Source: Pilaira anomala
Lineage: Eukaryota; Mucoromycota; Mucoromycetes; Mucorales; Mucoraceae
Direction of reading: 5' to 3'
Assembly (NCBI GenBank): GCA_025716855.1
Contig: JAIXMQ010000071.1
Span: 62,001 to 126,000, forward strand
DNA length: 64,000 bases
Part shown: positions 11,606 to 24,428 of the stretch, one piece after another
Position numbering within the stretch: the stretch's first letter is position 1
Layout: every line of letters starts with the position of its first letter
Notes under the pieces: model-generated
Database searches by the model: none
What the model saw: the letters and a program-made list of their open reading frames with translations, nothing else
Told to the model about the DNA's origin: nothing
Translations under genes and position numbers: made by a program

Positions 11606-12368
11606 CCGATTAATTAAATCCAAATTGGTGGAAATAAACAAGTTTAAATCAGTTTTGGGTAATTAAATAAATGCCCATCCTAAACTGAATGACAGCCTGA
11701 AGATTTTTTTTTAGTCCTGCCACAAAATTTATTTTTAAAAAATTGCTTCCCCTTTGTTACAGTCATCTTTTCTTTGTCAAGTAACTATGACGTTCTATCA
11801 TGGCTGTGATGGTGCGTATATATGGTCTCTATACCATAGATCATTCTCGCTGTTATAACATGTTTGTATGTCACCGTTTTTTATACCATAGGCCGTTAGA
11901 CTGAACTGTTTTTGATATATTGTATTCCTCCTCAATCAACTATAAACTTTGTAGTAATTAAATCATTTATGGTCGTCTTCGATAGATTGAAAATTGTATG
12001 GGCATGATATGTATTAATGAAAAGAAGTTATTGCTTTTTTATGCAGATTTTAAAATGTTCTTGATTCATAACTATTTAACTATTTTTGCCTAAAGATGAT
12101 ATTCTCATCCTATTTGGCTGTTTGTCGAGCATGACAATGCTGTGCTATAGATTCATCTCAATATTAGATATCATTTGTATTCTTCTTATATCTAGATTAT
12201 TTTGAGTTGTTTATAATTCTGGATCTCTCCTTGGTCACACTTTCCAATAAACTTGCTTGAATTAACGCTTTGTTTGCGTCATCTGTAGAAGGTTTCAAAA
12301 AGATTTTTTTTTTTTCTCTCCCTCTGTTTCTTATACTTAATAAACCTCTTCAAGTAAAACTTGCTGAA
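11606..12368. other. Intergenic, no gene seen
   Basis: About 760 bp of AT-rich sequence between the inverted-repeat element and the DCAF6-like gene. No open coding signal, RNA gene or repeat recognised, apart from a T-run at 12304-12315 shortly before the gene start. Confidence 0.5.
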
Positions 12369-15300
12369 ATGTCAATAAATTTACAGAAACGCCTAAGGGA
12401 AAGGAGAAGCTTTGGAACAAGCCCCGGTTTACCATATAGATATAGTAGACGAGCCTTTGGTTAGTATTTTTAACAAAACTTTTTATATACTGAAACTTAA
12501 AAACTGATTAAGCCGATTATTTTAGTTGAACAAGTTTATTCAGATAAATACTTAATATCACAACTGACATGTGAAAGAGAATTGTCTGGACATGCAGGAT
12601 GCGTGAATACTTTAGAGTAAAGTAGATTTAGTTGATGATAATATTATATATATATTAACTTTACTTTTAAAGCTGGTCGTTGGAAGGAGATAAATTATTA
12701 TCTGGATCAGATGATAAAAAGCTGAATATTTACAAGCCTTTTGAGGATTACAAGATAGCAACCGTTATCAATACAGGTACTTTTATTTGTGTTGAATCAT
12801 ACTAAAGTTTCCTGTACATTAACAGCATAATCAAAGGACATCGTGCCAATATCTTTTCCGCCAAATTCATGCCACAAACTTCGGATAACATTATCATTTC
12901 AGGCGCCGGTGATTCAGAAGTACGAATATTTGATTTACAAAATATGGAATCACCATTATTCTCAATGTATGTCTGCCATAGCGATCAAGTAAAAACAATA
13001 TGTGTATACGATGATAATCCTAATGAGTTTCTGACTTGCTCAAAAGATGGTAAGGTAAAAAAAAAAAAAGAGGGGAGAACGATGAATATCCATACAACCT
13101 TATCTAGTCCATATTAATTCATGATTTTATTTAGGCACTGTAAGACAGTTTGATCTCAGAGTACCCCATGTTTGCTCACCCCATTCTGTGCGATCATTTT
13201 TGACTGCTCGTAAAAAATCTGCTGTACAATTTCCAATACCTGAAGGTAGTAATATTCATCATGGATGCCCAAAACCCATTTTAGATTATGGCAAATATAA
13301 TACTGAATTAAACAGCATGACGATCAATAAGCTATTTCCACATTATTTTGCTGTAGCTGGAATGAATGACTATATATACCTTCATGACCGAAGAATGATG
13401 CCTACCAATTATACTGAATTTGGTTCTAATGACCCAATGGATTCATTGAAATGTATCAAGAGATTTTCGCCCACATTAGATGGATTTAGTCGTCCTAACA
13501 AACATATCACAGCATGTAAATTTAGTAATTCAAATGGATACGAAGTAAGCTTTATTATATTAAACTTTTTTTTTTTAAAAAAAAATGTTAATCAGTTAAT
13601 GAACATAAAATAGTTGATTGGAAGTTGGTCTTCAGATGGCATTTATTTGTTTAATATTAATGATCCTCCTGTTCAATCATCCCAAAATACAGTAACAACT
13701 AGAAATAAACGCAGAAACAACGATAATGACAGTGACAACAGTATTACTACAAATTCTACAGTAGCCACAGATACCGCAACAAATTCAGAAAACGACGTTA
13801 CTGGGGATCAAAAAGTAAAATTATTATGGAAAAAACTTGTTTCCAAGTTTCTTGCAGATGATTTAATAAGTGCTATCTCAATCACAAATGAGCTTTTATC
13901 ATACTTAAATTCCTATGACCTTTCAGCTATAACGGATCCAGATCTAATCAAGGCTTGTGTATATTTTGTTCGTGGATCTATTAAGGCACTTCAGTTACGA
14001 GAATGTCATCTGCCCCAGAACATAAACGCTGGATCGAATGAAATAACTGAAAATATCGAAAAAGGCGAAATTTTAGCACCAAATAGTTGGAAAGGAACTT
14101 GGTGTAAAGCAATAGGATATTGGATACTAGGTGGAGGGAGTAACGATAATGAGAATAGTGAGCGATCTGTATATCTCCCTAAAGCTTTGGAGTATGGACG
14201 ACAAGCAAAGACCATGTTTCATGAAGAACTGGTTATTAGAAGCACACAGCCGTTGTTTTCGTCATCTACAGAAGTAGATAGCTCATCTAACACGACACTG
14301 CTTCCAGATGAAGCCTACAAACAAATGATTTATGCATTTTTACAAGATGTAGAACTAGCATGTACACGTGGTGGATATATAGAGTCTACATTTAACATTA
14401 TCTTTGAAAGCGAACCAGAAGCGGAAGGGAGACAGGAACAATATAAATGGCTAAATTTCATGTTTATCAACCAAGTGAATTCTAGTATGATGTTTATACA
14501 CGACATCTACCCTCCAATTTCTACATCTAGCCAACCTTTATCGCACAGTGAACAGCATAATTATGATTATACAGATTCTGCATCTGAAGTAACAAGCGAT
14601 GGAGAAGAAAACGAAAATGATATAACACCCATAGAAGAAGATGGGGAATCATTGTATACCCAAATTATGAGTGGACAAATTATGAGCGGACAAATCAGGG
14701 ATATCTATCAGCATAGAAATGAAACTGATAGTGATGAGGAAGATTCAGACTTTGATATGGAAGCAATTAACATACTACATGACAACGTAAATTATCCTTC
14801 ATTTGCTACTGATGTAGGTGTAGTCAAACCTCGAATGAAGTATTCAGGTCATTGTAATATAGAAACAGTGAAAGATGTTGACTTTTACGGTTTAAGAGAT
14901 GAATATATTGTTTCTGGAAGTGACAAAGGATATGTATTTATTTGGGATAAAAAGACTGGAAACATAGTTCAGATATTACAAGGTGATGAGGATGTAGTGA
15001 ATGTAACTAAAGGACATCCATTTTTACCAATGATGGCAGTATCGGGTATCGATTCTACAGTTAAAATATTTAAGCCTACCTCTAGATTACCTACAACATT
15101 ACGCACACTTGAGCCTAACAACCCAAATTCATATTCTACTTCTTCTCGTTTGTATGAAATGGAAGAAATTGTATCCGCAAATAGAGAAAGTAATAGAAGT
15201 ATGGCTGATGATATCTATATGACTAGAAGTGTTTACGCAGCATTCTTAAGAATGGAAAGACAACGAAGACTTCTATTTGTTAACGGCATTTTGGAAGATG

Positions 15301-15383
15301 AGGAGGAAGGAGATGATAATAGAACGCTTACTGTATTTGGGGATGAATTCGAAGAAAGTAGTAGTAGTAGTGAAAGTATTTAA
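12369..15383 (+). CDS. DCAF6/WDTC1-like WD40 protein, probable CUL4-DDB1 substrate receptor
   Basis: Six exons: 12369-12459, 12526-12616, 12673-12776, 12837-13049, 13135-13544 and 13614-15383; 892 aa. The N-terminal half carries WD40 repeats: ELSGHAGCVNTLDWS, then GHRANIFSAKFMP, near-identical to animal DCAF6, then DGTVRQFDLR, a DWD-type box used to bind DDB1, and YLHDRRM. A middle region (about 330-680) is predicted mixed helical and acidic, with an imperfect direct repeat QIMSGQIMSGQI. The C-terminal WD repeats (YIVSGSDKGYVFIWDKKTG, then AVSGIDSTVKIFKP) close the propeller, the split arrangement typical of DCAF6. By family it recruits substrates to a CRL4 ubiquitin ligase; the substrate is unknown. 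The intron 3 acceptor is the second AG (12835-12836), because the first AG would give an immediate stop. Confidence 0.9.
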
Positions 15384-16924
15384 AAAAAAATGAATTGTCG
15401 TTCTAATGCAAGAATAGGTAATGCATTATAATTATTTTTCTGAACGGGACTTTTTTCCTTTTACATGTCATTTTCTCTCTTTTTTACTTTTGTTTTAAAA
15501 AAATACTACGCAATTAAAATGAGCGATCTAAATTGGTATACTTACTGCGATATTGCTATCACTATAACATCCTTAAGAATAATAACATAAAAAGAGTTTA
15601 AATAAAGTTAATTCTACAGATCCCTTCTTTGTTTCTCTAACTCCCTTCATTATTTGTATATGAATAGAACGATTTATACTGCTCAGAAGATTGCTTAGAG
15701 TTAGATACACTTCAATACTACCCTATTTTAGGCGATGAATTACAAGACTTTAAACACTTTTCTAAAATCAATCTGCACAAACAGAGTAATATAATACTTC
15801 ACCATTTATCTACAAATTAAACCGTTAATAAAAGCTTAAGCTTAAATGTATTTTTGATATTATTCATTTCATCAAGCATAAAATAGACTGAACAAGTAAC
15901 TTGACTAATAGTAGTAGTAGTAAAATATCATCATTTTTAAATAAATAATTATAAATAACTATATTTTCCTGTCAATCAAAAATAGCGTCGTGTTTTTTTA
16001 TCGGTTTCTGTCATCACTTGTTTTTCAACGTTTCCTATAAATACATAGATGATAATAAGGAAGAAGTCGAAAAGGAGGAAGAGGGGAAAAAAGAGGAGAG
16101 GGATACAGAATTAAGCTCCAACAGATTTTATGTATCGACATGACGATTGTGAAACAATTTTATTTTGAGTTAAAGCAGAAGAATGACTTCTACTATAAAT
16201 ACTATGTCTTGGGTAAAATGAACAGTAACAGAAAGATGAAGGGATTAACAAGACTGAAGCTTTACGATGTTCATCGGAGAAATGGCGCTCTTCTAAATTC
16301 TAAGATGCTTTTCTGTAGTCTGCTGTAATGCAGCAAAAGAATATGTGAAAACAATATCATGCTGTGCGAGAAGTGATTCTTTTGACATTTCCTAACGTTT
16401 TACAATATCTTGATTTAAACACGCTTGTCAAGGCTCTATAATGACAAAGTCTCCTAACTGGATGTAAATATCGCATAAGTTTTGTCCATGAAATTTTAAC
16501 ACATATTCTTCTGGTTTTGAGGAGTAAATAAATGCGTGAGTATATGATATCATGCTGTCTTTTTTAGAATGTACCTGTATATATAATTATATGTAGTTAA
16601 GCCTGTTTGAATGGAGATTATTTATAAAGCTGCTATACCAAATAATAAGATACGTTTCCTAGCCTTGGAAATACCATTAGATTTCTCATTTCCTATTGAG
16701 CCAAAAGCGAAATGAGTCTCTGACTGGTAAATTGTCTGTATTTGGTTATTTTGTTTGTCTTGAGTTAATGATAAACAAATACAAGAAATAGAAAGAATGA
16801 CCTCCCTTGCGCTTCAATATAAAAGTTTGTATTATCGTATTTTTGGTTATGTTCTGTAGTTATATATATATTTTTTTTATAAGGGTATGGCCCGGTTATC
16901 ATAGGCATATTTCTTGCTGTCTGA
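15384..16924. other. Gene-poor intergenic region
   Basis: About 1.5 kb downstream of the DCAF6-like gene. It contains a purine-rich stretch at 16050-16100, followed by a 62-codon reading frame (16140-16328) with no recognisable domain. Nothing here is supported as a gene; it may include old transposon debris. Confidence 0.45.
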
Positions 16925-17253
16925 TCAAACAATAAAGAAGGCGATATAAAGCTTGGCTTTTGTACCTACATTAAGATCTGCATCATTTTTGTTTTTATTG
17001 GAATTTAAGAACGAATGTGTCAGTATCTCATTATTTTCCAGAACTGTTTGTTGGATATGGTCTAATCCGTCAGAAAGTTGACGGCTTGTTTGTAAAAAGA
17101 TAAAAGTTTCGGCATAAATATTACAAGTAAAAACATAGTTGCCGAAAGTGTAGCTAGCACCAGAATAGAACTTTGTATAATAATTTGCTAATGAATTTAT
17201 CATAAAAATAAACCCAACGATAGCTGATATCAATTTACTGTTATATATTATAC

Positions 17254-17284
<31 letters not shown>

Positions 17285-17563
17285 GGGTCATGAAATTTTA
17301 TTTGAGATATAAATAAACTTTCAAAACAGAAACATCCATTTGTTTACATTCGTTGAGATGATCATAACTTTTACCTGATGACCGCGTTTTATATGCCAAA
17401 AATGTAGCAAATAATAACACGGTTGCTGCATAACAAGCATCAATATGTACATAGGAGCAATGTTTTATTTGTAGATGACCGTGCTTCACAAATCCAGTAA
17501 TGAGAGGTCGGGCTTAATTTTTTATTTTAAGTTTCAATAAACCCGGGATGACTAGAATTATCA

Positions 17564-17601
<38 letters not shown>

Positions 17602-20119
17602 TAATTCAAACTTAATGTATCAGTATCCCCCCACCCTTTTTTGTAACATATCTACAATAACAATAACAAAGACAGGCCCCATAAGATGGGCTTCTTTAAT
17701 TATTTTTTGATATAAAACTTTATTATTGAATATACGGTATATTCAATAGTTTTTTTTTTTTTTTTTTTTTTTTTTTTGCAGTTAGATTTCTATAATGCTA
17801 AAATTAAAAAATCTCACCCTATATTTCCAAGTCTCTCATTACTCTACAATCAATAGAAATCCAAAATTGATATATTTAGGTACAATGAAACATGTTACTC
17901 GGGCGGGTATGTCAATCATAAATATCACAGATGTATAGGTGAAAATAAAGCTTATTAATTCGGGACAACTAAATAAAAATGCTGTTATGCTCAAATTACA
18001 AGCAATATTTATACTGTATGCACGGTTATACCTTGATGCACAAAAAGTTACATGCTTATAGTACATTATTACCAATAGTAACACAAGCACTGGGAGTAAT
18101 GCATCTAATTCTGTAAAGGTCCACATAGTTTGAGAGACAGGATTTGAAAAGGTTGAATTGCAATGCTTTACTTGACGGCGAATCATCTGGGGACAACAAA
18201 AAAATCAAATAAATAAAGATATTTAGGTTCATGCAAATCATTTTTATTTGCATGATTGCCTGAAAAGAGTTGTTGTGGAACATAACTGATCTGGTTAATT
18301 ATCAGTAATACTAAATGGTCAATGTGCATAAATCCAATTTCTGTACTGGATTTTGTATATATAGTGGTTCCTATACATATATTTAATTCAAGATTAAATA
18401 TAATTCTATGCTTGGAACGGCCTAAATACTCTTTCGTAGATCTTCGTTGCTGTCATAATTCAGTCGTTTATTGGGGCTGATATAATTAGTATCGAAAGCT
18501 AAAGGAGTCAAAGAAGAGCTTAAAGATCGATTAGGAAGCATTTCTAAACCAAATTTTGGCTTCCTAAATCAGACAAGGCACGAGTTAAAGCTTTTATCAT
18601 TGCCATCGTACAAGTATAGATCATCTATAATTTATGTTATATGTACAAATTGTTTCAAAAAAAAAAAAAAATTATATGTATACATTTTAAAATCAAACGT
18701 ACCCTTCATTTATACTCACATTCTTTCTACCTGCATAAAGATAACTATATTGATAAAAGAATACCTAACTGAGACAAACAACTTAAAATATAGATCCACA
18801 CTTACACTTTCAGATCGAGCTTTGTTCAATTATTAATAAATGCTTCAATTGAATGATATCTATCTAGTAACATTTTTACGTCAAATAAAAAAGAAGTATT
18901 AGAAAGACGCTTGTTACTATCCAGCCCTTCTACCATGTCTAATAAAGTAGATGCGTTGTCATCCCTTAAAAGCCTGACATAACCCTTTGTTATTAAACCA
19001 AACTTCGCTGCTTCAGCCATTAGCTTCACCTGATCAATTCCTGTGACACCCACTAAAATAGTTCTTATTTCACTTATAAACTTGAGTAAATCGACTAACT
19101 AATACCATTGGTAAAATAAGGTTAATATCCAGCTACATTGAAATGTTTGTAATAGGCTAAATTAATAAACTTGAAGAAGAAGAAGAAGAAAAAAAAGGGT
19201 ATCTACATTCATGAGTCATTTTAAATTTGAACAAATATATGATTTATTATATTACATTGTTGACCAAGCAAGTCATTTGAGTAAATAACACCAATGTTGA
19301 CCCAATTTTGACTTGCAGAAAACTTAAGCATCACATCAGTTATATATTTTTTTTGTGAGAATGGTACGATAAAAGTATCTGTACTAAACTTTATCAGAGA
19401 ATTGCAACTGATACATTTATTTGAATTATAAGTAACGTATACAAACAAACAACAAGATAAAATTTACTCCTGGTAGCAGTGAATGAAAAGTATGAGGTAT
19501 TTATAATGTACTTGTCACTAATGCACTGAGACTTGTCCAAAAACTAAAGCTATCCCCAATGGCAGTAATCACACCATTGCTAAAGTAAGATTGTAAAAGT
19601 ATAAGCGACTTCAGCCGCAGCTCCTTCAGGACAGGCTTTTTGATTCAGAAAAAAAATACTTTTGTATCAAAGTCATATAAGCACCTGGAACCATATTCTT
19701 ATTGATTGTTTTTTTTTTTATTTGATGACATTCTTATAGCAAAAGAAACTTTGTAAATGATAATTGAAATTTTGGAGTATCTAACTTTTGGATTTTATTT
19801 GATATGATTTTCTTACCCTCATATGTACAATGGCTTCCTGTCAAAATTTTATTTTGTTGATTGACTAAAGGGTAATAAAATTCCTACTTATTTATACCTC
19901 GATTGAAACAGTTTATAGTTTACTTAAAACAAACCAAAAAGAGTTTGTTACTTTAAATTCTGCAGGACCGGATGTGTTGTATCGAGGTGTGATAATAGGC
20001 GTATCATGATTCACTTGACGAATGATATTTATTCAGTCGATAATGATAAAGACGTCTTCTGAATACAGTTGAAATGCTTTTGGATCAAAAAGTAGTATAG
20101 TATTTATTTCATTTGACAT
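16925..20119 (-). pseudogene. Degenerate class C GPCR (GABA-B-receptor-like)
   Basis: Minus-strand relic. The 5' end (20119 to about 19940) encodes a ligand-domain start, then hits an in-frame TGA just before INIIRQVNHD. Next comes CPEGAAAEVAYTF (about 19635-19595), then a frameshift into SNGVITAIGDSFSFWTS, then FSASQNWVNIGVIYSNDLLG (about 19310-19250), and GIDQVKLMAEAAKFGLITKG (about 19045-18985). These match the periplasmic-binding-like ANF_receptor domain. Downstream, 18186-17839 and 17489-17298 encode hydrophobic segments including ARVTCFIVPKYINFG and GHLQIKHCSYVHID, and 17233-16925 further membrane segments; these fit the 7tm_3 domain. Stops, frameshifts and long poly-A insertions break every possible joined frame, so I call it a pseudogene. 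Class C receptors of this layout are expanded in Mucorales. A few real introns may lie among the gaps. Confidence 0.8.
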
Positions 20120-20134
20120 AATTAAGAAAATATT

Positions 20135-20599
20135 GATTTATTGAAATAAATATAACTAGTTAAAAAAAAAAGGGAAGGGAAAGAAAGAGAATTATTATAC
20201 TACAAAATGGTTATTACTTAAAAATATGTATATATGTGTATATATGATATACAGAAACGAAGAATTATGCAACAAACTAAAGATATAGTTTGTAAAGATG
20301 AGAAACAGTTTGTTTTAAAAGAAGTTGAAATCAAATCATTTTTTGGTATGATTTCAATTGATGTAATTTCTGTCGATTTATCACGGGGGTAATAAAGCTT
20401 ATTGTAGAAAGAAAGCCACTATTTGAAATAAAGTTAGAATTTTGAAAAAGAAAATGATAGTTTAAATAAGATTATTTTACTTTTGGAGTGCACACCAAGA
20501 ATAATGATTTGTAGTTAAAAGATTTGCACTGCAGACGGGACATACTCGATTAGCTGCCATAATTGAAGCAATAAATGATAAAAAAAAAAAAAGAGAAAG

Positions 20600-20641
<42 letters not shown>

Positions 20642-20782
20642 AGAGAAAAAGATTCTTCTTCTTTAAATATATCAATTCAAACGTAAAAAAGGGGAATTAA
20701 GGTAGTACATAAATAAATAAATAAATAACAAATATTGAATAATGATTACCATGTATTATTTTTTAACCTTTAATTTATTCTT
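20135..20782. other. Intergenic with GA microsatellite
   Basis: About 650 bp between the GPCR relic and the 3' end of the ankyrin-DIL gene. It contains a (GA)n tract at about 20601-20634 and a TAAA repeat near 20707-20728. No gene recognised. Confidence 0.5.
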
Positions 20783-23700
20783 TTATGTTCTATTTAACCT
20801 TTTATCCAAATTATAAACCCATTCCTCAGAAATTGAAGGATAAATTTTATCCAGCAAATTGAACTGTTCTTGTTTTTTTAACTTGATTTCTTGGTAAATA
20901 GCCTCAGAATAATTATTTTTCATTCCTATAGTACTTTGATGGATTGATTTTTTTTGCTTCTCATCTGTCCATCCCTGTAGTAATGCAGTTGTAACTGGAA
21001 TAGAAAATGGTAATAAATACTTTGAATTTCTTTTTTCATCTTCAATGTCATCATCTAATTGTTGTACCAAACTACTGTTTATAGACATCAATTCTTCGCT
21101 TGATAATCTCTTTTTATTGGTTGTCGTTGTCAACAAACAATTCAAGCTGGAAATACTAGCTGGTCTATTATTGTTAATACTGTCAATTGACATTCTCTTT
21201 TGAATTATAGGTTGACTCTTTCTTTTAGATCCCTGTTGTTGTTGTTGTTGTTGTTGTTGTTGCTGTTGCTGATGATCTAAAGCCATCTGATTTGCTAATT
21301 TCTCAATAGATTCAGGTAATTTTGGTTCAGATACTTCATAACGATAATTTTGTACACATCTCTTTACTTGTAATGGATTTAATTTATCAAAGGTGTGTAC
21401 AGTTGAGCGAAATATGATGGTATCATTCATTTGTGAAAGACATTGTAATAATTGTAATAATTGATTCAAAGGCTCAAAAGCCATATAAAGGCTAGAAGGT
21501 AAATGATGAATACGTACCCATTCTTCTATACCTGATAAATTCATCCGTAATTGAAGTGCTTTAGATCGACACAAATACTTTTTATAAGTCAAGACTCGAT
21601 TGAATAATTCACATGAAAGGTAATGAAAGAATTGGGCCATGGCTTGAATAACGATAGCTGGTGGTACATGGTATGCTTGTAAACTAGATTGAATTTGATC
21701 AAGTAATTTAGTAATAGATTGAGGAGAGAATGATGATGATGATGATGATGGTGATGGTGATGATAATGATGAGTTTGAAATACAAGTTGAATCCATGGTA
21801 AATGATGATGTACAAGAAGAAAAATCCATGGACGACTTTTTCTCTATACTAGATAATGTATCAATTGACTTTCTACCACTGTAACTACTACTACTTCTTC
21901 TAAAGAATCTCTGCCAATCATCTACAAAATCAACTTGTTCCATTTCTTGAATTGATTCATAATCCAACATGGAAGCATCTAATATCTTTTCAAGTTTCTT
22001 TTGTGATTCAGTTACAAAAAAGGCATATGCTTCTGAAATCAATTCAGATAATGTCTCTTGTGCTTCATGGGTAGAAATAGATAGACCAGGATCCTTTTTT
22101 AAGTAACTTGATAATTGACACATATTAGCTATCCAATAAGATAAAGATTGTGTATCACGGTAAACATTCTAATTGAAAGAAGAAGAAGAAGAAAAAAAAA
22201 AAAAGTAAATATAAAAAGTAGTAGATTTTTATTTATTATTAGCATTACCTTTATAATTTTTGCAAGTTTCATGGCCACAGTTTTTAATAACAAGTTTAAT
22301 AATTCACGGCTTGAACAATAGTACGCAAATCGAGCACTTAGGAATATAATATTTGCTGGCTGCCAGAGCTCATTACTCAATTGACTTTTGTTCATTAAAG
22401 ATTTAATATCGGTCGTGGTTAAAGCTTGATCTAGAATAAAACCAAGATCTTCTTGACTAAATACAAACATTTGATCTGGTAAACATTGGTCCCATAAAAA
22501 TGTATTGGATGATTTGATCGATTTTTCCCATCGTTTTATATCCTCTTCTTCTTGTTCTTCTTCTTCTTTGGTTATAGTCTCATTTGACACTGTATTTAAA
22601 CTCTCTTTATTCCTTTGCTGTTGCTGTGGTGTTGTAATAAACTTTGTTAATTGACTAAAATCAGGTGGAGAGAGTTGTCTTGTACCACTATTATTTGTTG
22701 TAGGTGCTGATCTTTTTCTGGGATCTATCGTGGTTGGAGTATGATTTGCCAAGAAATGACTATAACCATCTACCGAAGTTTGATAAAAATAATCTACTTC
22801 TCCTACTGCTGCTGGTGGTGCTGCTGCTGCTGGTGCTGCTGCTGCTGGTGCTGCTGGTACTACTGGTGCTGGTGCTGTTACAACTGGGTTATTACTTTTT
22901 TTATTGTTCGCTTTTTCCCTTTCTTTCTTTTCGGTCTGAGGTGGAGTTCCTAATAGATTTTTGACAGCAAGGGTAGTTGGAAAACTATAAACTGTTTTAC
23001 CAGATTCTGTCTTTAACGTCTTTTTAGCTCCTTTAGATAATAACTTTGAAACAATTTCGGTTTGATCACTATGAATTGCCCACATCAGTGCTGTCCAACC
23101 CTCTAAAATAAATTATTATAAGCATGATGGGTGTTTCACAAAAAAAAAAAAAAAAGTGCTACACGAAAAGTTATACTCACTTTTATCTTGTTGATTTATC
23201 CGAATCGAAGTATGATTTAATAACAAGTCTAAACATTGAATTTTCCCAAAATAGGAAGCATACATTAGGCTAGTAACACCCGTCTCATCATCAGTACAAT
23301 TTATATCAATATCATTAATCTGGTTCAGCATGACTTGTATCGTTTCTAGGTCACCGATCGAGGCGGCGCGAGTCAACCATTTAGCAATAAGACGTCGTCG
23401 GAGTTTTGTGTTCCCTTCATTTATTGCAGAAGCAGCAGCAATGTAGTCCAGAGCATTTTGAAAATCGATTGCATAACGATTATATTCTTCCATATCTACG
23501 TCTTCTTCTTCTTCTTCTTCTTCAACATCTTTCTCTATTACCTTTTTCGGTAATCTCTTTTTAGATGAAGGTTCCTTGGGTTGTATCACCACAGAAGAAG
23601 AAGAAGCAGTAGTAGTAACTGCAGCAGCAAAAGCAACAGTAGCAGCAGCATTCGCAGTAGTAGCAGGTTGTTGAGAGCAAGGTCGGATCTCTTTCCTAGT

Positions 23701-24153
23701 TTGGGTTATTGTGCCGGGTAACTTGGAAGAAGAAAGTGGTGGAGAATTTAACAAGTTTGGTCTCTGTATAGGTTTAGGTGATATTTGAAAATTATCATTG
23801 CTGAGTGAAGGAGGAGTTACAGGTGTTGTAATCGTGTTCGGTTTATTATTAGAGAGTTGAGAAAGCATACTAGAGAACTGTTGAAAACTATCTGCGATTT
23901 TAGAAGATAATTCTTCTGGACTCATAGTCATACTTGCGGAAGTTGGAAGTGACGGGACAGTAGAAGGTGTTTGAAGACGACGTTTGGTTGTTGTTGTTGT
24001 AGTAGAATTATTTCTTCTCATCATATCTTCATGCGTGGTATTGGTGTTAATTGACAATGTAGATAATGATCTTTGAGATGCAAGCATAGGTCTTCGAGAA
24101 GCAATCGTGGGTGGTTTAGGGGAACCTAAAGCAGCTATTCTTGAGGAATCCAT
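20783..24153 (-). CDS. Ankyrin-repeat and DIL (dilute) domain protein
   Basis: Three exons: 24153-23181, 23102-22249 and 22168-20783; 1070 aa. Residues 1-220 are Ser/Thr/Pro-rich and disordered, ending in an acidic run. Ankyrin repeats cover about 248-380, including GVTSLMYASYFGKIQCLDLLL and, across the first splice junction, QQDKKGWTALMWAIHSDQTE. An Ala/Pro-rich linker follows. The DIL domain starts near 520, has its core at LSARFAYYCSSRELLNLLL (about 580) continuing over the second splice junction into TQSLSYWIANMCQLSSYLKK (about 615), and ends near 900. A polyQ stretch lies near 907-918. DIL is the cargo-binding fold of class V myosins; this fungal ANK-DIL combination has no motor, so it is probably an adaptor in vesicle or Rab/myosin transport. 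That role is inferred. Confidence 0.88.
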
Positions 24154-24190
24154 ACTATATATATATATATATATTTGAAATTAAAAGGGT

Positions 24191-24253
<63 letters not shown>

Positions 24254-24397
24254 TTCAGTCCAACAAGTTGAAGGCAGGATCGATGATTTGAAGAAGAAGG
24301 AGTGAGAAAGGAAAAAAAAAGGGGAGGAGGGAAAAAAGGAGGAGAGAAAGGTAAAATAAAATGAACTTTGTCCCCTCATTTGCTTTTTCTTGCTTTT

Positions 24398-24428
<31 letters not shown>

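Noticed and set aside
16140..16328. 62-codon frame downstream of the DCAF6-like gene
   Set aside because: No domain, no splice context and no start context that stands out; length is expected by chance.
22704..22964. Plus-strand frames rich in Leu or Cys/Trp opposite the ankyrin-DIL gene
   Set aside because: They are antisense readings of the GCT/ACC codon repeats that encode the Ala/Pro linker of the real gene.
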